Below are positions 23,070-33,548 of a stretch of DNA of 64,000 nucleotides, piece after piece; position 1 is the first letter of the stretch, and every line of letters begins with the position of its first letter. Under the pieces are notes generated by a model. It worked only from the letters and a program-made list of their open reading frames with translations, searched no databases and was not told where the DNA came from. The position numbers and the translations under genes were made by a program. This DNA is from Formicarius rufipectus (taxonomy: Eukaryota; Chordata; Aves; Passeriformes; Formicariidae), in assembly GCA_013399695.1 (NCBI GenBank), contig VXAU01002347.1, forward strand, positions 1 through 64,000, given 5' to 3'.

Positions 23070-23404
23070 AGCTATACCTGGGCTACTGGGAAGCCTCCAA
23101 GGGCTACTGGGAAGCCTTGAATGGCTACTGGGAAACCTTGAATGGCCACTGGGAAGGCTTCAATGGCTACTGGGAAGTCTCAAGTGGCTACTGGGAAGCC
23201 CTGAATGGCTACTGGGAAGGCTTAAAAGGCTACTGAGAAGGCTTGAATGGCCATTTGGAAACCTTGAATGGCTACTGGGAAGATTTCAATGGCTACTGGG
23301 AAGCCTTGAAGGGCTACAGAGAAGAGTCAAATGGCAATTTGGAGGCATTGAATGACTACTGAGAAGGCTTGAAGGGCCACTGGGAAGACTCGAATGGCTA
23401 TTGC
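23070..23404. repeat. Minisatellite, 21-bp unit, ~16 copies
   Basis: Tandem units of CTACTGGGAAGCCTTGAATGG with substitutions, in step throughout. The period keeps a plus-strand frame open (LLGSLEW-like heptads, 22870-23355). Nothing before the repeat in that frame resembles a protein, so it is treated as a non-coding minisatellite. Confidence 0.95.
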
Positions 23405-23542
23405 TGGTTTTTGAGGGTTTATGGTGGGTTTTGTGGGGTGTTTCTGCTTGTTGTTCGTTCTTTTAATGCAGTTGACTGGTCTGAAGGGAACCTGCTTTCT
23501 AGATTTGCTTTTCATTCTTCAGTCATATATGTGGAAGTTTAG

Positions 23543-23654
23543 GAATCACAGAACCCCAGAGTGGTTTGGGTTGGACAGGAGCCCAAGCTTATGTCATTCC
23601 ATGCCCTGCCATGGGCAGGGACACCTTCCAGAAGCCCAGGTTGCTCAGAGCCTT
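23543..23654 (-). mobile_element. CR1 LINE, diverged 3' end
   Basis: Plus-strand view: GAATCACAGAACCCCAGAGT, GGTTTGGGTTGGACAGGAG, CCATGGGCAGGGACACCTTC and AGCCCAGGTTGCTC. The reversed 3' terminus is at 23543 and the copy is strongly truncated. Confidence 0.85.
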
Positions 23655-23695
23655 ACACATCTGAACACTGATTTTTTTCCACCCATAGCAACTGT

Positions 23696-23698
<3 letters not shown>

Positions 23699-23733
<35 letters not shown>
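23699..23733. repeat. (TA)n microsatellite
   Basis: About seventeen TA dinucleotides without interruption. Confidence 0.97.
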
Positions 23734-23737
<4 letters not shown>

Positions 23738-26594
23738 TTAAGCCTGTCCTTACTTTGATGGTATTAAAACAGGCTCATTCTGAGTGGGCTGACTTGTCAA
23801 GCCATCCAGATCCTTCCCAAGCCTCCTCGTTATTTACCACTTCCTCAGCCCTCTGTCATCCCTGGGCTTTATCTGCACTGAGTTTGCACTTCTTCTAGAT
23901 AAAAATAATCTATAGCTTCTGCCTACTCCTAATCCATGCAGACCTCGGGTTTGGGGAGAAAAAAAATCAGGGGGAAAAAAAATCTCATGGTTGTTCTGCA
24001 GGAACTTCAGTTGTGTCAGTCAGTTTTCAGTCCTGTTAGTGGGAACTTCCCTGACAGGATAGCACTTGTCATTTTACAGAATGTCAGGCAAACTTGCTTG
24101 AATGCCTTCCAAAAGTCTCCTGGGCTGATATATTCAGCTCAGGCCTTCCTTTCCCACTTCAGTGTGGAATCTCATCCTGATTGAACACGCCTTGCTTGGC
24201 AACAGTCTGTTCCCATAAAACCCACCCTCTCCAGTTGGTTCCCCCATCCTCTCATTCCCTGGGAGCTGAATCCCACGTTAATTCCATAACTGGTGGCACT
24301 TTAACCAAGCTGGAAATGGTCAGCTGACACCTGAACTTGGATTGTTTTTTCTAAACCTTTAATGGTGTTGCCATTTCTGAATCACTGACAGAGATTTTTA
24401 TCACCAGTGGCACTTTGTCTGCAAAGCTACACGAGAAAACCTTCTGCCAGGCATGGCTATTTCTCAGTAATTTTAGATTCCACACCATATTCCCAGCTTA
24501 TTTCCTTTCTAGTCCCTTTTTGTGCTGCTTTTTTCAGACTTTATTTCTGCCTTTTCCCTTCAGCTCTCCATGGAACACCCTCCTCGCCCCCTCTGACATT
24601 TCGGTGGGAAGACCCCCCCAGGCTCCAAACTCTGTTCACATTTTAACCTTTCAGACTTGACTTTCAACGTCTTTTTGCCTTTTAACCTCTTTCACTTTAA
24701 GAAATCCACCTTTCTTTGGGCATTAAGTACATCCTGACTGTCTCCTGTCTGCATCAACCATACTCAAGCCCCTCAGTGATCCTTAAGCAACCAACAACTC
24801 CCGTTCCATGGTTTGATGTGCCTCCATTCCTCCTAAAAAGGTCCAAAATTGAGGTGCATTGTGGAAGACACAACAGCTTTTGTGGTAAAAGACTGTCACT
24901 GGTGCTTTGAGGAGAAAACCAAAAAATTCCCCAGCTCAAAGAAGATTTTTTTTTTTTGCCATAGAATATTTTTGCATCATTCTCCAGTGTGCTGGTGTCT
25001 CTGAGGGACAGGAAACCAGGCTGGGTTGTCCACAGGACAGGACCTGAAAGCCTTGTGGGCTGGTGAGAGGCAGAGGGCTTCAATCCCTCCTATTCCCAGC
25101 GTTGTCCCACTGGCACAAACTCTTCCCAAGGCATTTTGGACAATAAAGCCCAGCTGGAGTTAAACATGGAAAAGCCTGACCTGTCAATACCATCCGTTTG
25201 TCTAAGACAACATGTCAGCCCTAACCAAGCCAAGGAAAAAGCATCAGTCAAGACCTTGGCATCCTGAAGCCCACTCTGAAGCCCATTGTTATCTCAGGCA
25301 GATGGGATCCATAGGCCTTCATATCCTTAAAGGAGACCAAAATCAGTCAGTCCTGGGGGTGGCACCTCATTAGTTTGATATGAACTCCCACACCTTACTG
25401 CAGTCAACACATGGAGAGAATCCAAAGGGAGCCCCATCCTGCCTCCAGCAGACTTCTCAAGGTGTCTCTGACTCTTTTGAGGGGTCCAAGGGACAGAGAC
25501 ACTTGAAATAATAGAAGAAGTGCAGGGAGAGCTGAATGTTTTTTAAGAAAACAAGCAATGAAATGTCTGATTTTCCCAGAACACACTACACTCAGCAGTG
25601 CTGTCAGCACCACGAGTTAAACACTGAAAAGTGGTGCATTTGGTGAAGCTGTGAAGTGGCATTTGGTCCAACCTGTGTCACCAACTCCAGCAAGAACCTC
25701 ATGGTGGGGTGGGGGCTGTGTCCTGCTGGGAGCTCTGGTGTTGGGAGTTCAAACAAACCCCCCTCCCCCTGTGTGCTCAGTAATTTCCACGAGCACAATC
25801 TCCTGAGCACCTTCAGCATAGAACCATTGCTCTAAGATCTGGGTCAGGGGAGGTCACACCTCTCTGTCCACCTTCCTCCCTCCCTCTCATGATCCTCTAA
25901 CACCATCTGTGGCACAGGGCAAGGCCACCTTGCACTGAGCTTGCTGAGTGAGGCTGATATCTTGAAAAGGGTTGCCAGCTTTTCCCCTCCTCTCCTTTAT
26001 CTGCCACTTCAGGGCCAGCCTGGGCTGCCCAGTGGGGAGGTTTGGGCCTGAGCTGCATTTTTTTTTATGTTTCCAAAAGTTTTCAGCCAGAGTATCAAGT
26101 TTGGCTCTTATCAGATAATTACACAGCACTTGCCTCCTGAGGCAATTTTAAATCAATCTCAGGAAAGGCAGCAACTATACACTGTAGATAATTATAGTCC
26201 ATTAAAGTACCTTAAGATTAGATTCAGAGATCACTAATCACACAAGGTCATAAATGCTCTGCACCTTTCAGTGGCAGTGTCTGAATTTTGATATGTGGCC
26301 CTTTTTGCAGGGGAAAAAAAAAAACAATTTCTAGATTTTTTGTTGTTTGGGTTTTGGGTTTTTTGTTGTTTTGTGGGGGTTTTTTTGAGCAAAATATCAT
26401 AGACAAACAGCAAACCAATTAAAACCACGTTGAGTTACTGCCCTCAGAGTCTTTCCAGTTCTCACCAGTCAGTCACAGGGAGAGAACGGGGCATTAAAGC
26501 AAGACTGTCCTCAGAGAGGAACTCTTGACAAAACATGGGGTGGTTGATATTCAAAATATTACCCCACTGAAGGCCTTCTCCCTTCAGGAAAAGG
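23734..26594. other. Unique non-coding stretch
   Basis: 2.9 kb with no recognised gene or mobile element. It includes a T run near 24946-24957 and a G/T-rich low-complexity segment at 26330-26387. Confidence 0.45.
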
Positions 26595-27136
26595 GGTAGC
26601 TGATGATTTTTTGCATAGACACAGTTTTAGTGTCTTAGTAGGAGGCTTATAAACCTTAGTTGTTAATTAAGACGACCTGACTGCATCAAAAACAAAAATG
26701 AGTTTATTCCTCTTTGTCTGAAGTTCCAGTTCTGCTCAGGAATGGCAGAAAGGCAGAAAAGGCCCCAAATGTTTCCATTCTTGCATCTTGATGTTGGGAT
26801 TTCAAGAATACAAGAATGGACTCTCTTAACACACTTTATATATAGTTTCTAGAAGTAATACACTTCATCATAACTGTCTAACAACACAGAGCTATAGCCA
26901 AGTATCAACCCAGTTATATCTTGCATTTTTTGTGAATTTACATAGCATTTATCTATCATAAATTTAACTTTATTAATAGAACCCTTCACTTGTATCATTC
27001 CGTGGAACATCAGCAGGTTCTCCTCTCAGGTCACTGTTGGCCAAGGTCGTCCTGCAGATCCATCGTTGTCACTGAGGCCTCTGCCTTGGGAACTGCTCCT
27101 GACCCCTCAGGCTGAGAACCTGCCCAGGTCCCAACA
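26595..27136 (-). mobile_element. ERV 3' LTR, family A, copy A4
   Basis: 542 bp, aligned end to end with A3 and A5 in reverse orientation. On the minus strand it starts TGTTGGGACC at 27136, and its 3' terminus near 26595 has lost the canonical CA (TAGCTG preceded by GG). Unlike the solo copies it is preceded by a polypurine tract and env-like sequence, so it is the 3' LTR of a partial provirus. Compared with A3 and A5 its first 30 bp is 5 bp shorter. Confidence 0.92.
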
Positions 27137-27149
27137 TCTCCCCTATCTT
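27137..27149 (-). other. Polypurine tract of the A4 provirus
   Basis: On the minus strand AAGATAGGGGAGA directly precedes the LTR start TGTTGG. This is the position and composition of the plus-strand primer used in retroviral reverse transcription. Confidence 0.8.
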
Positions 27150-27390
27150 TATTTCCTAAATGAACCATTAAAACTTGAGCAAAACAACGACGAATCAAAC
27201 GTGAACCACGGGAAAGAAAACACAGCACACCGATCAAGACACAGAACAACATCAAGATAACAACTAAAGCTAAAATGGCCATTTTCTTAAGTCTAGGACT
27301 AAGGTGAAAACCTCCCCAAATTGTGGGGAGAGGGGTGTGGGTGTTCCTGACAAGCCTTGGAGCCAACCAAGGGCCTTCCCCGCACGTCAC
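27150..27390 (-). pseudogene. ERV env remnant: transmembrane-subunit tail
   Basis: A minus-strand frame from 27390 encodes, after ~36 residues, a strongly hydrophobic run of about 23 residues (near 27282-27214, motif MAILALVVILML). A basic cytoplasmic tail follows (SRLIRRCF), then the polypurine tract and LTR. This order (membrane anchor, short basic tail, PPT, U3) is what the end of a retroviral env gene looks like. Nothing upstream (27400 onward) can be recognised as the rest of env, gag or pol, and a minisatellite begins at 27465, so the gene is a fragment. The frame continues into the LTR to a stop at 27031-27033. The initiating ATG is not meaningful. The assignment is from architecture, not a database match. 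Confidence 0.6.
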
Positions 27391-27464
27391 ACCGCACGCA
27401 GACTCTCCGGCCCCGTGTTTGCCCTGCGGTGGAACGTTGGCACGGCTCCAAACACACCAAACCA

Positions 27465-27720
27465 GTTAGGTCCCCTCCCATTAGGGCTTGTCCTATTAGG
27501 GACTCTCTCATTAGGGCTCCTCCCATTACAGCTTGTCCCATTAGGGCCTCTCCAACTAGGGTTTGTCCCATTAGGGCTTGTCCCATTAGAGCCCCTCCCA
27601 TTAGAACTTGTACCATTAGGGCCCCTCCTATTAGGATCTGTCCCCTTAGGGCCTCTCCCATTAAGACCTCTCCCATTAGGACTCCTTCCATTAGGGTTTG
27701 TCCCATTAGGGCCCCTCCCC
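27465..27720. repeat. Minisatellite, 15-bp unit, ~17 copies
   Basis: Tandem CATTAGGGCTTGTCC / CATTAGGGCCCCTCC units in step. Each carries TTAGGG or a variant once per unit. A period divisible by three leaves frames open on both strands (plus 147 and 138 codons; minus 137 codons and part of a 304-codon frame at 27299-28213). Confidence 0.95.
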
Positions 27721-30544
27721 CAAGGCAGTGGAAGCAAATTGACGTGAGGGAAAGGTGTCCCTGTCCCCTCTGAGGGCACCAGGCCATGCTGTGGTGGCAC
27801 AGCCAGGGTGTTGTGGCTCTCTGTGTGCCAACAGGAGGTCCCATCCCACCGCCTTGGCTGAAGGGACAGCCCTGGCCAGGTTTGGGGATGTCCACGTGGG
27901 TGGGTTTAAAACACCCAAGCAAAGTTGCCTGTTGGGTCAAAAGACCTTTAACTCCAAAGGTGTCTGGGAGCAACTGGAGTGGCATAAAACTCCAAACAGC
28001 TTCTGCTGAGGTCTCCATGCTCCACAGCAGGTCTTCATCCTCTTCTGCATTGTGACAAGACGACGCATGGAAGATGTTTCCTCCTCTTTCTTTAGGGGAA
28101 CACGGAGATTTCCTCAGTCCAGCCTTATGGAGATGCTCTTGCAGCTGGGACAGACCACCCAGCCTGCCCAGCTTACCCACCAAGCACTGCCCACCACCCT
28201 CAGCCTGGCACATGCCACCCCAGCTTACCCAAATCCCAGTTTACCCAAACTCCATCTGACCCAAACTCCAGCTTACCTGTCAGGTTTCCTCATAGGGTCA
28301 ACTCTCAGCAGAGGTTTTTGGGAGCAGCACATGGGGCACTGGTTATACTGGGAGAGAGGGATGGCCCCCACCATCCCTGCCCTTGGAGGGCAACCAAACC
28401 CCCCCCACCGTGTGTGGTTAGTGGTTTCCAGGACATGTAAAAGGATTGGGCTCCATCAAAACTTGGTGGCTGAAGCAGGTTCAGATCTTCCTTGCAGTGG
28501 GAATCTCCAGAGGCATTTGGGAGGTGCCTGGCTCTGCTGGACATCTGCCCACACCCAGATGCAGGGAGGACCACTGCCCGCTCAGATGGTGTTTAGAGTG
28601 TCCCCAGGGTCATCACCTCAAGTAATCAAAGGCTTGCAGATCTTTGGCCACTGACGTGATTTATGGATCACTGACATAAGAGATTGGATCCCGTTCCCAT
28701 CCCTGAGCTGCACAGCTGGAGGAGACCCCACCCAGGAAAAAAAAGAAATGCCTGTGGGATGTTTTTCAATCCTCCAAAGTCACGTTTCACCTACAGCAAA
28801 GAAAATAACCTGAGCCCTTCGGGTTGCTGTCATTCCTCTGCTTTGCTGAATATTTTATAAGGATTCCGTGGCAAGATGGAAAATGCCCGTGCATGAAGAA
28901 CCGTGGTCTTGATTTATGAAATATAAATTTAGGAAATACATTGAGTTAGGAAATACAAACCAGCTACCAAAGAAGAAGCTGCCCCAGCCTCTCAGTTGTT
29001 GTATTTTGAATTCCATTTCGTGTTCATGGGCTGCTACAACATTTCTTTATGACAACAATCTCCTCTGTACCGTGGCAGTTCATTAGAGGCTGTTCAGGAT
29101 CCTGACGAGGAGAACTTCACCCTGGGGTTCACAACTCAGTGCCAAAGTACCAGTCATGAGTTGAGTGATGGTTTGTACGTGTTTGGCATTTCCAGAAAGG
29201 ATTGTTTGGCAGTTTGGTGTGTGAGGAGCCACCAGCATGTTGGCAAAGCCTCTCCCAGGCCATGACTAAAGGGCTTTGGTGCAGTTTTGCTGCATTTCCA
29301 AAGGAGTAGTCTTCAAAGTACCAAAGGAGCCTGTCAATGCAATTAAAAATCAACCAACCAAACAACCAAACTACAAACAGAGAGTTCATAGATGTTTTAT
29401 GTGCAAAAACCAACCTGCCTAAATTCATTCCTGGGCAGGGCAGGAAAATAACTGCCAGGAATTTGCTTTTTGTACCAACTGTCTTATTTTGAGAGCACAA
29501 CTCGTAATTCCCAAGTTCAGCTCCCAGTAACCTCCCAAAACTTGGCAGGGTTTGTGTCTGCTGGAAAACAAAACAATCTTAAGGCAGTTCCTGCAGGATG
29601 GGATTGGCAGCTGAGCAGAAATCCCACCAGCCCATGAGGGATGAGGGAACAGAGGTTCCCACAGACCTCTGTGCCTCCTCAGAGTTCCTAAGCTGCTGAT
29701 TTAATTAATAGAATTAATTAGAATCCAAAATCCAGCCTTTTGAAGCATTCCAGGCCAGCTCCATGCACCGGGGCAGGGGTTCTTTAGAGCCTGAAATGAT
29801 GCCCCTGTCCTTTTGTTTGGCTTTTGAAGTGTCACGTGTTGCATTCTTGTTGCTGTGATGTTTTCCACTGTGATATTTTGGGGTTTGTTGCAGATACTTG
29901 GCAGATTTTTGAGGTGCAATGCCCACAAGACAAGCTTTGTCTCCAGCTCCAGATTTTGCATTTGGCTGTAAATGAAATTAAATATGAAAATGAAATGAAA
30001 ATGAGTCATATGGATTTGACTTGTGGGCTTCGTTCCCCTGAGGGATGTGGGATCCAGGGGTTGGACTCAACATCTGGGTCAGCAACACAACTGTCTTAGC
30101 TGACAATTCTGGCAGTTCCTTCAGTGGTGGGTGTAGTTCTAAACTGATAGGAAGCTCATGGAGCTCAGTCATCACTGACCTTTGAATTTTCCACGTCCCC
30201 AGCACCACTGGCACAATTCCCAAGGGAATTCTTGGTCTTGTGAGTGATCCCATTTCCAGCCAGCTGTACATTCTCACCAATTGTGAGGGTTCTAGGGAGT
30301 CCACAGGTAAGCAGGAATTCCCTCAAGGACGTCTCCAACCACGATGCGCTTAATTCAAAACATGTATCAAAACTGAGACAAAGCTCAGTGTTTTAGGTCT
30401 CCATCATCTCCTTCTGTAACTTTGCTGGTGCTCTGGTACTCAAAGAGAGGGGTGTGGTGTGGAATTCTGTAGCACCAGACCTTTAAAATGGGCTTTAAAA
30501 AGATAAATATTCATGTGAAAATTCACATGTAGCAACAAAGGTCC
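27721..30544. other. Unique non-coding stretch
   Basis: No gene or mobile element recognised apart from the small repeat at 28219-28278. 28800-29110 and 29700-30010 are AT-richer. Confidence 0.45.
28219..28278. repeat. Short tandem repeat, 16-bp unit, 4 copies
   Basis: Four imperfect units of CCAGCTTACCCAAACT, the third reading CCATCTGACCCAAACT. Confidence 0.8.
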
Positions 30545-30745
30545 TTCCCCCAGAGGGTGGTGGGCACTACCCAGGCTCCCCAGGGCAGTGGGCACGGCCC
30601 CGAGGATGCCAGAGCTCTAGGAGGGTTTGAATGATCCTCTGGGGCACGGGGTGGGATTTTTGGGGTGTCTGTGCAGGGCCAGAGGTTGGACTGGATGACC
30701 ATTGGGGGTCCCTCCCAGCTCAGGATATTCCATGAGTCTGTGAAA
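30545..30745 (+). mobile_element. CR1 LINE 3' end, third subfamily
   Basis: Contains CAGAGGGTGGTGGGCACT, CAGGCTCCCCAGGGCAGTGG, GGGGTGTCTGTGCAGGGCC, GAGGTTGGACTGGATGACC and GGTCCCTCCCAGCTCAGGAT, and ends near ATTCCATGAGTCTGTG. The internal sequence differs from the two other CR1 types here. Confidence 0.87.
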
Positions 30746-31264
30746 ACAGAAAAGGGTGGCAGATGGGGTTTTTTGGGAGAGTGCCCTACCAGAATAGAGA
30801 AAACCAATCGTAAGGAGGTTACAAATGGGTTTAAAGTATATTCTCCAAGGACAGCACGAGAAAATCTTTCCCCCCTTAGGAAATGCCCTCTCTGGATGGG
30901 CCAGGATGGTTTACAGCAGTGCTGAGGAGCAGGACATGCTCAGGCTGCAGATGGAAACAGCAGAGAGGAGGTGCCAGGGGTGCCCAAGCCACAGGCAGCC
31001 TGGCACCCGGGTCTGTGCTCTGACATTCCTGCAGGGAACATCCCGTTCCTGACTATACCCTCTGTGGCAGCACCTCAAACAGCCACAGTTAAACCCCCAT
31101 GGCCACCCCAAAAGCTGGACCCAAGTTGGTGGGCACTACCCTGCCACCTCAGGTCACTCATCCCACCTGACATGGCCAGAGCAAAGCAGACCTCAGAGAG
31201 GACTGAAAGGATTCCTGCATGTTGGGAGACCCTCTTTTCCCTTTAACTGGCTTTAAACTGACAG
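30746..31264. other. Unique non-coding stretch
   Basis: Nothing recognised between two CR1 fragments. Confidence 0.45.
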
Positions 31265-31402
31265 AGATGGGATATTGGGAAGGAATTCCTGGCTAGGAGG
31301 GTGGGCAGGCCCTGGCACAGGTTGGGCAGAGAAGCTGTGGCTGCCCCTTGAAGTGTCCAAAGCCAGGTTGGAGCCACCTTGGCTGGTGGAAGGTGTCCCT
31401 GC
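31265..31402 (+). mobile_element. CR1 LINE fragment lacking its 3' terminus
   Basis: Matches GATGGGATATTGGGAAGGAA through GGCACAGGTTGGGCAGAG and GAGCCACCTTGGCTGGTGG to GGTGTCCCTGC, then stops before the usual CCCTTCCAACCC and octamer repeats. It is truncated at both ends and has a small deletion after GGCTGCCCC. Confidence 0.87.
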
Positions 31403-32231
31403 AAGAATTTACTTGGGAGGAGTAAAAATAGACAACGGTCTCATTCTCTGCTCTCCCAACAGGACTGTACAAGATCAATAGGTGTATTAAAAAGCCCAAA
31501 TAAACCTGCCAGCAGAGCCTTCCCTTCCCCATCCAGGCCAATTGTAAGTTGTGGAAGAGGGATGTTGCCTGGTGCTTCCTTAAGCCTGTACTTGTAATTG
31601 CTTAAATAAGAAGGAGCTAAAACTCCTTAGAAGAGTTTTTCCCTTCGCCTGCTTTTAATTTTAAAGGGTAAATTAAAAGTCAATATTCCCATCTAGCAGC
31701 ACAACCAACATTTTGCTGTGTGCACAGCTTGGAAAGATTCTCAGTGGGCTGCAGGACAAAGGATTTGCCTTTCAGATGAGGATTTTGTGCTTGTTGGAAT
31801 ATATCCTTTAATGGAGTTAGAAACACCACCTAAATCATTTGTCAGTCGTGATTAGCCCTGACACAACCCTGCAATCAGCAAACTAACTAGCCCAGCATCT
31901 TCAGAGCTGTGTTATGCTCGAGCTGCTTGAGCTGTGTAACCAATTCCTTACCTGAATTCCTTCATTAAAGCCGAAACAGCCAAACTTTCCCCCGTTGTCT
32001 CTCGGGGACCCCATTCGGCCACACTCATCGGCAAACCCAACCGTGGAACTTCTAATGCCACCAGGAATAAGCTCATGCTCAGGAAAAGGCAGTAACATCT
32101 TCAGGGAAGTAGCTGAGGGTGAGGGAATTGGGTTTCTTCTAATCTGAAGCCTTGCCTGATCTTAGAGCAGTCCATTAAATCAATTAGGTGGCTCGTTGTC
32201 GGGGAAGATCGGAAGCTCAGCATGCTCTGGA
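31403..32231. other. Unique non-coding stretch
   Basis: Moderately AT-rich with no recognised element. Confidence 0.45.
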
Positions 32232-32237
32232 GGGCAG
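32232..32237 (+). repeat. Target-site duplication of LTR A5 (left)
   Basis: GGGCAG lies directly before the LTR and recurs at 32797-32802 directly after it. Confidence 0.87.
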
Positions 32238-32796
32238 TGGAGCTGACGACTTTTTGCACAGACACAGTTTTAGTGTCTCCATAAGAGGATTTTAAACCTG
32301 AGCTGTTAATAAGACACCCTGACTGCATCAAAAACAAAAAGGAGAGTTTATTCCTCTTCATCTAAAGTTACAGTTCTACTCAGGAATGGCAGAAAAGGCT
32401 TCTTCTTCTCTTCAATGTTTCCATTCTTGCATCTTTATGTTTCACAAAAGTAAATCTCAAAAGTACCAGCAGGAACTCTCTTCACACACAATTATGCACA
32501 GTTCTAAAACTAATCCGCTCCATCCAAACTATCCAACAACACACAGCTACAGCTAAATATCAACTGAGATATATTTTATAAAATTGCTGAGTTGACAGAG
32601 TTCTTACCTATCTGAATTTTAACTTTATTCATAGAGCTCTCCACATGTCTCATTCCATGGAACATCAGCAGGTTCTCCTCTCAGGTCGCTGTTGGCCAAG
32701 GTCGTCCTGCAGATCCATTGTTGTCACTGAGGCCTCTGCCTTGGGAACTGCTCCTGACCCCTCAGGCTGAGAACCTGCACCGTGGGGGTGCCAACA
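32238..32796 (-). mobile_element. Solo ERV LTR, family A, copy A5
   Basis: 559 bp. On the plus strand it begins TGGAGCTGACGAC and ends GGGTGCCAACA, flanked by duplicated GGGCAG. It is very similar to A3. No retroviral sequence adjoins it. Confidence 0.94.
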
Positions 32797-32802
32797 GGGC
32801 AG

Positions 32803-33420
32803 CAAGAGCACCAGGCATTGTGTGGATTCTGTCCCTTGAGCTGAGTGCTTCGGTCACCTGCGCAGTGAGTGGCACAAATGGAGCAGCTGAAGGGACCCAA
32901 CCTCTCAACTGTAACTCCAGAATACTTCCAGATAAAAATTAAATGAGGAAATAATCAAATACTATTGTGAGCACAGAGAAATCACGCCAAGTTAGTCCAC
33001 ACAAAGAGTTATAAAACAAAGAAGGAAGGTCGGGTGAGCTTTGGCTGGCCAGAACAGCAGCAGGAAACTAAAACCCACAGAGCAGCAGAGCTCAAGGCTG
33101 GTGGCAACACAGAGACAGCATCATGTACTAATGGATTGCCAGGGCAACCTACTCTATCATGGCACAGAGAAGGGCAATCACGGCGAGCTCGGGCATTTCA
33201 GGCCTCTTGAATGTTGTGATAAGAACTAAACAAAGCAGCAGAAGCTGCAAGAGCACCTGGGGCACTGCCAGAGGTCCAGGACGAGCAGCAGCCTCGGGTG
33301 TCCTGGCCTGAGAGAGCTGCCAGGGCAAATGCTGGGGCGCTGTGCCAACATTGTGACCCTGGACTGAGAGCCTGTGTGCCCAGGGCCAGATCTGGAATGC
33401 AAGAGCTGCTCAGAGCCATT
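32803..33420. other. Unique non-coding stretch
   Basis: No gene or repeat recognised. Confidence 0.45.
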
Positions 33421-33548
33421 AGGGAATCCCAGGATGGTTTGGGTGCGAAGGGACCTCAAAGCTCATCCAGTGCCACCCCTGCCATGGGCAGGGACGCCTC
33501 CCACCAGCCCAGGGTGCTCCAACCTGGCCTGGGACACCTCCAGGAATG
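33421..33548 (-). mobile_element. CR1 LINE, short 3' end
   Basis: Plus-strand view: AATCCCAGGATGGTTTGGGT, GGGACCTCAAAGCTCATCC, CCATGGGCAGGGACGCCTCC and CAGCCCAGGGTGCTCC, up to CTGGGACACCTCCAGG. A GCCCCGTCC segment usual in this subfamily is missing after GTGCTCC. Confidence 0.9.

Noticed and set aside
27465..27720. Interstitial telomeric repeat
   Set aside because: TTAGGG occurs once per 15-bp unit and is never tandem.
27299..28213. 304-codon minus-strand open frame
   Set aside because: A third of it is the 15-bp minisatellite, whose period keeps the frame open. The rest has no domain, and it overlaps the env remnant in a different frame.
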